A DNA stretch of 21,348 nucleotides from an uncultured Steroidobacter sp. (GTDB lineage Bacteria > Pseudomonadota > Gammaproteobacteria > Steroidobacterales > Steroidobacteraceae). Each line of letters starts with the position of its first letter. Position 1 is the stretch's first letter. Shown piece by piece: positions 1 through 5,841 of the stretch. The DNA is taken from the NCBI GenBank assembly GCA_946478975.1, contig CAMLEO010000098.1, positions 1 to 21,348 on the forward strand, written 5' to 3'. The notes beneath the pieces were generated by a model. That model saw nothing but the letters and a program-made list of their open reading frames with translations. It was not told where the DNA came from and did no database searches. Position numbers and translations under genes: made by a program.

Positions 1-410
1 CCTTCATCCAGGCGCGCAACGAAGTGGTGCTGTACGAGGATGTGCTGCCCGGTTTGGAGCGCTTGCAGGCCCGCTTCCGCCTGTTTACTGCCAGTAACGG
101 CAATGCCGACCTCAAACGCATCGGTCTGGCGCATTTTTTCGAGCGCAGCCTGAATGCCCGGCAGGTCGGGGCGCTCAAGCCCGATCCGGCGCTGTTCCAC
201 AAGGTAATCGAAGGAACGGACCTCAAACCCCAACAGGTTGTGTATGTGGGTGACGATCCGGCCCTGGACGTTGTGGGCGCGCGGGCCGCCGGCATGTGCC
301 CGGTCTGGATCAATCGGGTGCAGGATGCATGGCCCGAGGAGCACGGCTCCCAGCCGCATACGGTGAGCACCTTGCACGAGCTTGGGGCGGCCTTGGGAAT
401 GGGGACCTGA
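1..410 (+). CDS. HAD-superfamily hydrolase, 3' fragment
   Basis: The reading frame is already open at base 3, so this is the C-terminal part (about 135 residues) of a gene that begins before the window. It shows the second half of a haloacid-dehalogenase Rossmann fold: a motif II region (LFTASNG), the motif III lysine in LKPDP and the motif IV acidic pair in VYVGDDPALDV, followed by GARAAGM and the usual strand ending in a Pro-Val-Trp-Ile. This matches the subfamily I phosphatases (phosphoglycolate phosphatase or YjjG/HAD-IA type), which hydrolyse small phosphomonoesters through an aspartyl-phosphate. The nucleophile Asp (motif I) and the cap domain lie outside the window, so the substrate cannot be judged. 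No terminator is obvious right after the stop. Confidence 0.85.
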   Translation, partial: FIQARNEVVLYEDVLPGLERLQARFRLFTASNGNADLKRIGLAHFFERSLNARQVGALKPDPALFHKVIEGTDLKPQQVVYVGDDPALDVVGARAAGMCPVWINRVQDAWPEEHGSQPHTVSTLHELGAALGMGT

Positions 411-528
411 CAACGGCCGACCGGCTGCCCGCGAATCGCGCACCGCAGCGCCATGGTCGGTCCGATCGAGGCGCCATACATTTCCTGTTGTATCCCTACT
501 TTCAATGACCTGCGGTCGCTGCGGCTAA

Positions 529-557
529 TTGCCTTGATTCTTTGATTGGCGTACATT
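529..557 (+). promoter_or_regulatory. Candidate sigma70 promoter for the RRM gene
   Basis: TTGCCT (529-534) and TACATT (552-557) are separated by 17 bp, each matching four of six consensus positions. It is the best-spaced pair I found upstream of the RRM gene, but it is weak. Confidence 0.25.
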
Positions 558-593
558 CCGCGCCGTTCGTTGTGCCTTTGCCCGCTTTTTTCT

Positions 594-628
594 CTGGCTT
601 GGCCAGCCGGGTCATGAAGACCCCTTTT
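594..628 (+). other. Two tandem leader hairpins followed by CTTTT
   Basis: CTGGC (594-598) pairs with GCCAG (602-606), and GGGTC (609-613) pairs with GACCC (619-623). The second is followed by CTTTT. Both stems are perfect 5-bp pairings. This could be a weak terminator of the upstream gene or an attenuator-like element in the leader of the RRM gene. Confidence 0.35.
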
Positions 629-810
629 CGGCCAACTTCTGAAAAATCCGACGAGACCGCGAACGTAGGCCTGGGACCTAAACCGTAACATTCGAGTCAG
701 GCACGACCGGATGTTGCAGGGGCGGAGCCCGTATGTAACCAGGCCTCGCAGTGATGATTTATCCCGCAGGGGGATCGCGCTCGAGGCTTTTTCAGAGAGA
801 CTGTATTGCT

Positions 811-1128
811 ATGACAAAGATCTATGTGGGTAACCTGCCGTTCTCGGCGAACGAGGACCAGGTTCGCCAGCTGTTCGAACAGCACGGCACCGTGGAATCC
901 GTGGCCCTGATCAACGACCGCGAAACCGGTCGTCCTCGCGGCTTCGGCTTCGTGGAAATGCCGCGTGCCGACGCACAGCGCGCCATTCAATCCCTCAACG
1001 GGAAAGACATGGGCGGCCGTCCCCTGCGCGTGAATGAAGCGCAGGAACGTCAGGGTGGTGGCGGCGGCGGCGGTGGCCGTGGCCCCCGTGGCCCGGGCGG
1101 CGGTGGCGGTGGCGGCGGTCGCTGGTAA
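811..1128 (+). CDS. Small RNA-binding protein, RRM plus Gly-rich tail
   Basis: This is a 105-residue protein with one RNA recognition motif. RNP2 is IYVGNL (residues 4-9) and RNP1 is RGFGFVEM (43-50), both intact with their aromatic residues. Residues 82-105 are a Gly/Arg/Pro tail of two glycine runs ending in GRW. Bacterial single-RRM proteins of this kind (Rbp/cold-inducible type) bind single-stranded RNA in the cytoplasm and are often induced by cold. I chose the ATG at 811 because an AGAGAGA purine stretch precedes it and the RRM begins three residues later; an in-frame start at 751 would add 20 non-RRM residues. It is monocistronic, with a strong terminator 45 nt after the stop. A paralogue lies at 8081-8356 on the other strand. 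The family assignment is secure; the RNA targets are unknown. Confidence 0.93.
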   Translation: MTKIYVGNLPFSANEDQVRQLFEQHGTVESVALINDRETGRPRGFGFVEMPRADAQRAIQSLNGKDMGGRPLRVNEAQERQGGGGGGGGRGPRGPGGGGGGGGRW

Positions 1129-1172
1129 TAAGCGCACCTCGCAACGAAGCACTTACCCAGCTTCGATAAAAG

Positions 1173-1203
1173 ACCCCGCGGCAGCAATGCCGCGGGGTTT
1201 TTG
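1173..1203 (+). terminator. Rho-independent terminator after the RRM gene
   Basis: ACCCCGCGGC (1173-1182) pairs perfectly with GCCGCGGGGT (1189-1198) around a 6-nt AGCAAT loop and is followed by a T-run and a second T-rich stretch. This is a canonical intrinsic terminator. Confidence 0.93.
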
Positions 1204-1324
1204 CTTTTCTATACCAGCCGAATGCGAGCCGGGTCACACAACCCCGATTCACGGGTGCGGCCGTAGCGATCCATCAGGCGAAATCTCACGCGCAAAGGTT
1301 GAGCGCACCGTTGCTCCTGCCGAT

Positions 1325-1349
1325 GTTGCAGACGTATGACAGTCGTCAT
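1325..1349. promoter_or_regulatory. Operator-like site upstream of the porin gene
   Basis: ATGAC (1336-1340) and GTCAT (1345-1349) form a perfect inverted repeat with a 4-bp spacer, about 40 bp before the porin start. Read on the minus strand, 1325-1342 is CTGTCATACGTCTGCAAC. This resembles a Pho box (two CTGTCAT-like 7-mers with a 4-bp spacer): the first half is perfect and the second matches about five of seven. Either reading could be chance. Confidence 0.25.
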
Positions 1350-1388
1350 CATCGGCGACCGTGTTTCTAGAGATCATCGGAGAGCATT

Positions 1389-2675
1389 GTGAAAAATCAG
1401 CTATTGGCGGCGGGCATCGCTGCCGCCCTGGGCTTCGGCTGCGTGGCGCCCGGGCTGGCGCAGGCCGCAAGCGACGACGAGTTGGCGCAGATCCGCTCGC
1501 AATTGCAGAGCCTGGTCGAGCGCGTCGATCGCCTGGAAGCCGAAAACCACACGCTCAAGGCCGAGAATAGCGAGCTCAAGTCACAGACCGAACATCTGAG
1601 CGCCGAAGCCAGCAAGCCGACGCCGCCGGCGGTGAAAGCGGCCGACTGGCCGAACCGCATCGTGGTCAAGGGCGACGTTCGCTATCGCCATCAGCAGACC
1701 GACGATGACAGCGCGAGCGCCAAGCGCGAAGAAGATTTGCTGCGCGCTCGCCTGGGCCTGGAAGCAAAGGTGAATGACAGCATGGTCGCCGGCATCGGCA
1801 TTGCGACTTCCTCCGCGCCTGGCAATCCGCGCGGCGCGAATCAGCAGCTCGACGGTGAGTTCTCGCGCAAGTCGCTGTACCTGGATCTCGCGTACTTCGA
1901 TTGGACGTTCGCCCAGAACGCCCATTTGATCGGCGGCAAGATGAAGATGCCGTTCTTCCGTCCCGGCCAGAGTCTGTTCTGGGACAACGACATCAATCCT
2001 GAAGGCCTTGCTGTGACTTACAGCACCGGCTCGCTGTTCGGCTCGGCATGGGGCTACTGGATCGAAGAAAACGTCCAGACCGGCACCGCGGCGAGCACCG
2101 CCACCAGCACCGACACCAAAATGTTTGGTTTCCAGGTCGGCAATCGTTTCGACTTCGGCAGCACCGGCAACCTGGTCGTTGCGGGCTCTTATTACGATCT
2201 CGCCGCCGCCAAGGGGCGTCGTCCGTTCTACAACGGTTCTGCCAACGGCAATTCGCTCACCAGCACCGGTGGGCTCGCTTATGACTTCCAGGTCGTCGAC
2301 CTGATGGCGGAGTTCAACACCAAGCTCGGCGAACTGCCGCTGCAGGTGTGGGCGGATGCCGCGCAGAACACCGACGCCAAGCTCGACACGGCATATTCGT
2401 TCGGCACCATCGTCGGCAAGGCTTCCAACCCGGGCACGTGGGAAACCGGCTTCGGTTATCAGCTGATCGAGAAGGATGCGTTGTTCGCGCAGCACATCGA
2501 TTCCGACTTCGCCGGCGGCCTGTCGGACGCCGACGGCTGGGTGCTGCGTGCGGGTTACGCACCGATGAAGAACTGGGTGCTGAACGCGACCTACTTCCTG
2601 AATCAAAACAATCGCGACGTCGGCACCGAGTACGACTTCAAGCGCCTGATGCTGGATTTCAACGCCAAGTTCTAA
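1389..2675 (+). CDS. Outer-membrane porin with N-terminal coiled coil
   Basis: A 428-residue protein starting at GTG 1389, preceded by GGAGAG. A Sec signal peptide covers residues 1-26 (AQA cleavage). It is followed by a heptad-rich, charged segment (about 30-75) predicted to be a coiled coil and a Pro/Ala linker. The rest is an alternating amphipathic beta-strand region ending in a C-terminal Phe (DFNAKF), the usual outer-membrane beta-barrel insertion signal. Segments such as VVKGDVRYRHQ and LIGGKMKMPFFRPGQ fit the putative porin family Porin_5. Coiled coils at the N terminus of such porins can form trimers or reach to peptidoglycan. The channel substrate cannot be read from the sequence. 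The next gene starts 11 bp after the stop, so the two form an operon. Confidence 0.88.
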   Translation: MKNQLLAAGIAAALGFGCVAPGLAQAASDDELAQIRSQLQSLVERVDRLEAENHTLKAENSELKSQTEHLSAEASKPTPPAVKAADWPNRIVVKGDVRYRHQQTDDDSASAKREEDLLRARLGLEAKVNDSMVAGIGIATSSAPGNPRGANQQLDGEFSRKSLYLDLAYFDWTFAQNAHLIGGKMKMPFFRPGQSLFWDNDINPEGLAVTYSTGSLFGSAWGYWIEENVQTGTAASTATSTDTKMFGFQVGNRFDFGSTGNLVVAGSYYDLAAAKGRRPFYNGSANGNSLTSTGGLAYDFQVVDLMAEFNTKLGELPLQVWADAAQNTDAKLDTAYSFGTIVGKASNPGTWETGFGYQLIEKDALFAQHIDSDFAGGLSDADGWVLRAGYAPMKNWVLNATYFLNQNNRDVGTEYDFKRLMLDFNAKF

Positions 2676-2686
2676 TGGGGTGACGA

Positions 2687-3250
2687 ATGAAAACTTTAAC
2701 TGCAAAGATCGTTGCTGGCTGGCTGCTGGCCGCGTCGTTCGCTTGGGCGCAGCTCGCCGGCGCTGCCGGGCTCGATGCCGCCCAGCAGGGCAAGGTCGAC
2801 GCCAAGGTGAAGGAGATTCAATCGTGGGCCGCAACGCCTGCGATCGTCGACGCGGTGAAAGCATACAACGCCGCCAAATCTCCCGAAGCCGCGTCGATGG
2901 ACCAGGCCAAGTGGGCGGGTTTGAGCGTGATCGATCCGTTCGTGCGCAGCCTGACCAAGAATGCTGCGGCCGAAGTGCTCAAGGCGAAAAAGGGTGAGGT
3001 CGTTTCCGAAGCGTTCGTGTCCGGCGCCGATGGCGGCAAGGTCGCGTTCCTGGGCAAGCCCACCAACTGGAATCACAAGGGCAAGCCGAAACACGATCAG
3101 CCGATGAGCGGCAAGACCTGGCAGGGCTCGGTGGAAATCGACGAATCGTCGGGACTGCAGCAGGTGCAGGTCGCCGTGCCGGTGCTGGATGGCGGCAAGC
3201 CGATCGGCTCGCTGGTCGTGGGCCTGAGCGTCGGCAAGCTCGGTAAGTGA
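2687..3250 (+). CDS. Periplasmic Cache/PDC-like single-domain protein
   Basis: A 187-residue protein with a signal peptide (residues 1 to about 26, cleavage near AGAAG) and no later membrane segment, so probably free in the periplasm. The C-terminal half has the pattern of a PDC/Cache ligand-binding fold, including WQGSVEIDES, the strand VQVAVPVLDG and GKPIGSLVVGLSV at the end. In receptors this fold binds small metabolites, but here no histidine kinase, GGDEF or chemotaxis module follows it. Co-transcription with the porin suggests a role linked to the imported or exported solute, either as a binding protein or as a sensor partner; that is inference. The stop is followed by a strong terminator. 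Confidence 0.75.
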   Translation: MKTLTAKIVAGWLLAASFAWAQLAGAAGLDAAQQGKVDAKVKEIQSWAATPAIVDAVKAYNAAKSPEAASMDQAKWAGLSVIDPFVRSLTKNAAAEVLKAKKGEVVSEAFVSGADGGKVAFLGKPTNWNHKGKPKHDQPMSGKTWQGSVEIDESSGLQQVQVAVPVLDGGKPIGSLVVGLSVGKLGK

Positions 3251-3292
3251 TAACGCACGAGCGGCGCTAAAAGTTTTGTTGTTTGTTTGCGA

Positions 3293-3328
3293 TGGGCTTC
3301 CGCCTCCGGGCGGAGGCCCATTTTTTTT
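3293..3328 (+). terminator. Rho-independent terminator of the porin unit
   Basis: TGGGCTTCCGCC (3293-3304) pairs with GGCGGAGGCCCA (3309-3320) with one T-G wobble around a 4-nt loop, followed by eight T residues (3321-3328). Confidence 0.95.
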
Positions 3329-3377
3329 GGTCAGCAGCCACGTTCGGTGAGTGCTAAGGAACCGGACCGCTGCATCC

Positions 3378-3407
3378 ACGATTGAATTCTCGACGATTAA
3401 ACTCTCG
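3378..3407. repeat. Imperfect 15-bp tandem duplication
   Basis: ACGATTGAATTCTCG (3378-3392) is followed directly by ACGATTAAACTCTCG (3393-3407), 13 of 15 identical. It lies about 60 bp upstream of the gene at 3469, where promoter or operator sequence would be expected. Confidence 0.7.
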
Positions 3408-3468
3408 ACACGAGCTGCCGATATCGGTTACGAGTGGTCAGAACCTTTGATCCTGGAGGTGCCTGGCG

Positions 3469-4095
3469 ATGCATGAAGGTGGTCCTGGAACGGTGGTCGC
3501 GGTTCCGAATCTGCGCGAGTTCTTTCACGACTCGGTGCAGAAGGCGCTGCGTAATCAGCGCGTCGACGTCGACGATCACACCGAGCACTACGTCGTAAAC
3601 GTGCTGACGATGTTTGCTCGCTCCGAAGAGCTGTACGAACAAACGCCCGAAGGGGTGCGGCTCAAACCTCTCGCACACATGCTCGCCGACGCAGCCGCTG
3701 CGCAGTCGAGTCAACAACGTGACGAAGCATTGCGGCGCCTCGGCGATGTTTCTTTGTTCGTTGCCGGATTTTTCGCCCAAAGCTTCGCGCGCAAGCTGGT
3801 CGACGTGGATTATCACATCGCAATGGGCGGCCGCGCTTACGGCACGCTCGCCGAGAACATGCGAGGCACGATGCGCGGTCAGGCGTTCGCCGCGTTGTTC
3901 CTGGAGCTCGCCGGGAAGTTTCAACGCTTGGTCGACGTGCTCAACGACGTCGCCGAGATGGCGTACACGCACACCGATAAAGACATCCTGCGGTTGTATG
4001 AGATCTGGTTGAAGACCGGCAGCCCGCGCGCTTTCTCCATCCTGCAGCGCTTGGGTGTGGCGCCGGTGCAGGCCGGAGCGAGAAGGGAGCACTGA
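3469..4095 (+). CDS. Conserved-looking protein of unknown function
   Basis: A 208-residue protein starting at ATG 3469, with an excellent Shine-Dalgarno (GGAGGT at 3455-3460, 8-nt spacing). I do not recognise a named family. It has no signal peptide or hydrophobic membrane segment and appears mostly alpha-helical. The centre (about 88-125) contains GDVSLFVAGFFAQSF, KLVDVDYHIAMG and GRAYGTLAE, which read like a conserved core rather than random sequence. The C-terminal part (DILRLYEIWLKTGS) looks like a helical hairpin. The next gene starts 1 nt after the stop, so the two are almost certainly co-translated. The terminator at 3293-3328 separates this unit from the porin. No function is proposed. 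Confidence 0.8.
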   Translation: MHEGGPGTVVAVPNLREFFHDSVQKALRNQRVDVDDHTEHYVVNVLTMFARSEELYEQTPEGVRLKPLAHMLADAAAAQSSQQRDEALRRLGDVSLFVAGFFAQSFARKLVDVDYHIAMGGRAYGTLAENMRGTMRGQAFAALFLELAGKFQRLVDVLNDVAEMAYTHTDKDILRLYEIWLKTGSPRAFSILQRLGVAPVQAGARREH

Positions 4096-4096
4096 C

Positions 4097-4744
4097 ATGC
4101 TGCTGCGTCGGATGCAGTCGCTGCTCGCGGGACTGTACGACGCACCGGTGGAGCACGACGCCGAAGACTTCCTGGTGTCTGACCCGCAGCGCCTGCGAGA
4201 TACAGTCGGTGAGCCGAGCAGCGACGAGCAGGTGTTCGTGGTCGAGCACGACGGCGAAGTGCGCATCGGGCTGTTCATCGATCAGCGCGTACTGGATCGG
4301 CTGCAACGGCGCGATCCGCTGGAGGCGCTCGACGAAGACAATCTCAACGACTTTTGCACGGCCTTGGAAGGCGTCAGCCATTTCCATTACTTGATCTGGA
4401 GCTGCGCGCGCGGCCGGTCGGTGTCGCTGCTGGAGCTGGAACTGCAGGCGGAGGTGGACAAGTACGCCACGGCCCTGGCGCTGCTGATCCAGCAACGCGA
4501 CGGCGCATTCCCCGGCGATCTGCATGGTCGGATGTTCGGCAGTGTGAGTTTCCTGCCGGAGCTGGATGAGGTGAGCCGGCGTCGCTACGAGGAAGCGAAC
4601 CGGCATGCCGCACGGTACTGCCGGTCACTGGACCAGCGATACCTGCATCCACGCCGGCGTCAGCCGGAGAAATGGCTGGCGGAGCTGCGACGCTTCTTCC
4701 GCTGTGGGCACCAGGAGAAGATCCGGCAGCTCGCCCTGACATGA
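4097..4744 (+). CDS. Protein of unknown function, partner of the 3469 gene
   Basis: A 215-residue protein. ATG 4097 follows the previous stop by 1 nt and has a GAAGGGA Shine-Dalgarno inside the end of that gene. No family is recognised. It lacks a signal peptide and membrane segments and is rich in Glu, Arg and Leu. Features that may be conserved are the acidic N-terminal half (QVFVVEHDGEVRIGLFID), the motif HFHYLIWSCARGRSVSLLELELQAEVDKYA and a basic C-terminal third (RRYEEANRHAARYCRSL onward). The stop codon lies inside a short tandem duplication. It is convergent with the minus-strand gene ending at 4789. Confidence 0.78.
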   Translation: MLLRRMQSLLAGLYDAPVEHDAEDFLVSDPQRLRDTVGEPSSDEQVFVVEHDGEVRIGLFIDQRVLDRLQRRDPLEALDEDNLNDFCTALEGVSHFHYLIWSCARGRSVSLLELELQAEVDKYATALALLIQQRDGAFPGDLHGRMFGSVSFLPELDEVSRRRYEEANRHAARYCRSLDQRYLHPRRRQPEKWLAELRRFFRCGHQEKIRQLALT

Positions 4745-4776
4745 TCAACCAGGCGTGATCAACCAAGCCTGATCGG
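4742..4776. repeat. 14-bp tandem repeat over a stop codon
   Basis: TGATCAACCAGGCG (4742-4755), TGATCAACCAAGCC (4756-4769) and a partial third copy TGATCGG (4770-4776). The first TGA is the stop codon of the upstream gene. Confidence 0.75.
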
Positions 4777-4788
4777 AAAGAACCCGCT

Positions 4789-5166
4789 TCAGTCGCTGCG
4801 GTTGGTCTCGAGGCGCTTTTTCATTTCGAGCCACTTCGACAGCTCGCGCAGGTCGGTCTTTTTCTTCGGCGCTTCTTTCTGCGCCAGCAGCCCGCTTTCA
4901 TACGGGTTGTAGCCGAGCTTCAGGCCCTTGGTGTTGTTCTGGATCGGCGCGTTGACGACCGGCTCGTCCTCCACCAGCGCAAGGCCGGGATGCTCCAGGG
5001 CCTTGCGTCGGGCGCGCTCGCCTTCTTCTCCGTCCAGGCTGAGCTGATCTTCGTTCCAGGCGTAGATGGCGTTGCCCCGGTCATCGAAGGCGATGCGCCC
5101 GGGTTGCTGCGGCTCGACCGTGCGTGGCCGCAGCCGATAGCCCATCTTTTTCAAATCGTCGCTCAC
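4789..5166 (-). CDS. Small hydrophilic protein of unknown function
   Basis: A 125-residue protein. I chose the GTG at 5166-5164 because AAGGAG lies 6 nt upstream of it; an upstream GTG at 5199 would put that Shine-Dalgarno inside the gene. The protein is hydrophilic and highly charged, with no signal or membrane segment. Recognisable points are GRIAFDDRGNAIYAW near residues 23-37, a short GYNPYESG motif in the second half and a Lys-rich KKKTDLRELSKWLEMKKR C terminus. Similar short proteins with a FDDRGN motif exist in proteobacteria, but I know no function. It lies 131 bp downstream of the Nudix gene on the same strand and could be read from it or from its own promoter. Confidence 0.8.
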   Translation of the reverse strand: MSDDLKKMGYRLRPRTVEPQQPGRIAFDDRGNAIYAWNEDQLSLDGEEGERARRKALEHPGLALVEDEPVVNAPIQNNTKGLKLGYNPYESGLLAQKEAPKKKTDLRELSKWLEMKKRLETNRSD

Positions 5167-5297
5167 TCCGTTCTCCTTGTCCCTCACTATCGACGTCACT
5201 CATATCCTTGAGACGTGTGCGCGTATTCAATTGCTTCAGATTCGCCGGAGCAAGCATTAAAAGTGTGAAGCACGTGGCGGATGCGCGAGCTCGATTG

Positions 5298-5834
5298 TCA
5301 TTTGTTTCGACGCTGCGCCACGAACACCCGGGCACGCAGCAATGCTGCCAGCGATTTACCGTCACGCAACTCGCCGGTTTGCGCCATTTCCAAGGTCTGC
5401 TCGAACGGGAACCAGTGTGCTTCGAGCACCTCGGTGGCTTCGAGATTGTTTTGAACCGCTTTGAGTCCAGTGGCAAAAAACAAATGCACCACTTCTGTCA
5501 AAAATCCCGGTGAGCTGAGGTAGTCGCCGAGGCTGTGCCACTCGCTCGCCTGCCGGCCGGCTTCTTCTTCCAGCTCGCGTTTCGCCGTGACGAGCGGCGG
5601 ATCTTTGTTATCGATCTTGCCGGCGGGAATCTCCCAGATGTAGTCGCGGACGGCGTGTCGATACTGCCGGACCAGACAAATGCGGCCGTCGTCATCGAGC
5701 GCGACCACGGCAGCGCCGCCGGGATGGTGGACCATCTCCAGGGTCGCGATGTGATCGTTCGGCAGGCGCACTTCTTCGACGGTGAAGCGAAGCACGCGGC
5801 CCTGGTAGATCTCGGTGAGCTTTTCGATGGTCAT
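5298..5834 (-). CDS. Nudix hydrolase, ADP-ribose pyrophosphatase (NudF) type
   Basis: A 178-residue cytoplasmic enzyme. The Nudix box spans residues 72-94 (G-x5-D-x7-REL-EEEAG); the first acidic position is Asp instead of Glu and the last hydrophobic position is Arg, while the REx2EE metal-binding core is intact. The LSSPGFLTE segment (107-114), about 14 residues after the box, is typical of the ADP-ribose pyrophosphatase subfamily, and so is the WEIPAGKID strand before it. These enzymes cleave ADP-ribose or related nucleotide sugars to AMP and a sugar phosphate. ATG 5834 follows the stop of the M14-like gene by 7 bp, and its GAGGA Shine-Dalgarno overlaps that stop, so it is the third gene of a coupled unit. 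The exact substrate is uncertain. Confidence 0.9.
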   Translation of the reverse strand: MTIEKLTEIYQGRVLRFTVEEVRLPNDHIATLEMVHHPGGAAVVALDDDGRICLVRQYRHAVRDYIWEIPAGKIDNKDPPLVTAKRELEEEAGRQASEWHSLGDYLSSPGFLTEVVHLFFATGLKAVQNNLEATEVLEAHWFPFEQTLEMAQTGELRDGKSLAALLRARVFVAQRRNK

Positions 5835-5841
5835 AACGTCC

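Larger units (their letters stand above)
411..810 (+). other. Long intergenic region / probable RRM-gene leader
   Basis: No convincing coding sequence is seen in these 400 bases. They hold a weak sigma70-like promoter candidate (529-557) and two tandem hairpins with a short T-run (594-628). If that promoter is used, the 5' leader of the RRM gene would be about 245 nt. Long structured leaders are known for cold-shock and cold-induced RNA-binding protein genes. I do not recognise a named RNA family here. Confidence 0.4.

Noticed and set aside
411..750. A named small RNA such as 6S or an RsmY-type RNA in the leader region
   Set aside because: I compared by eye with these RNAs and saw no matching sequence or GGA-motif array.
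1054..1122. GGC/GGT-rich stretch as a minisatellite or CRISPR-like repeat
   Set aside because: It is the in-frame poly-glycine tail of the RRM protein. The same applies to 20603-20770 in the YgcG-like gene.
1581..2864. A 427-codon minus-strand open frame over the porin
   Set aside because: Antisense to a porin with signal peptide and terminal Phe; no family pattern.
5081..5476. A minus-strand frame spanning the gap between the Nudix gene and the small unknown gene
   Set aside because: It overlaps both supported genes in another frame. The Shine-Dalgarno there (AAGGAG) serves the GTG at 5166.
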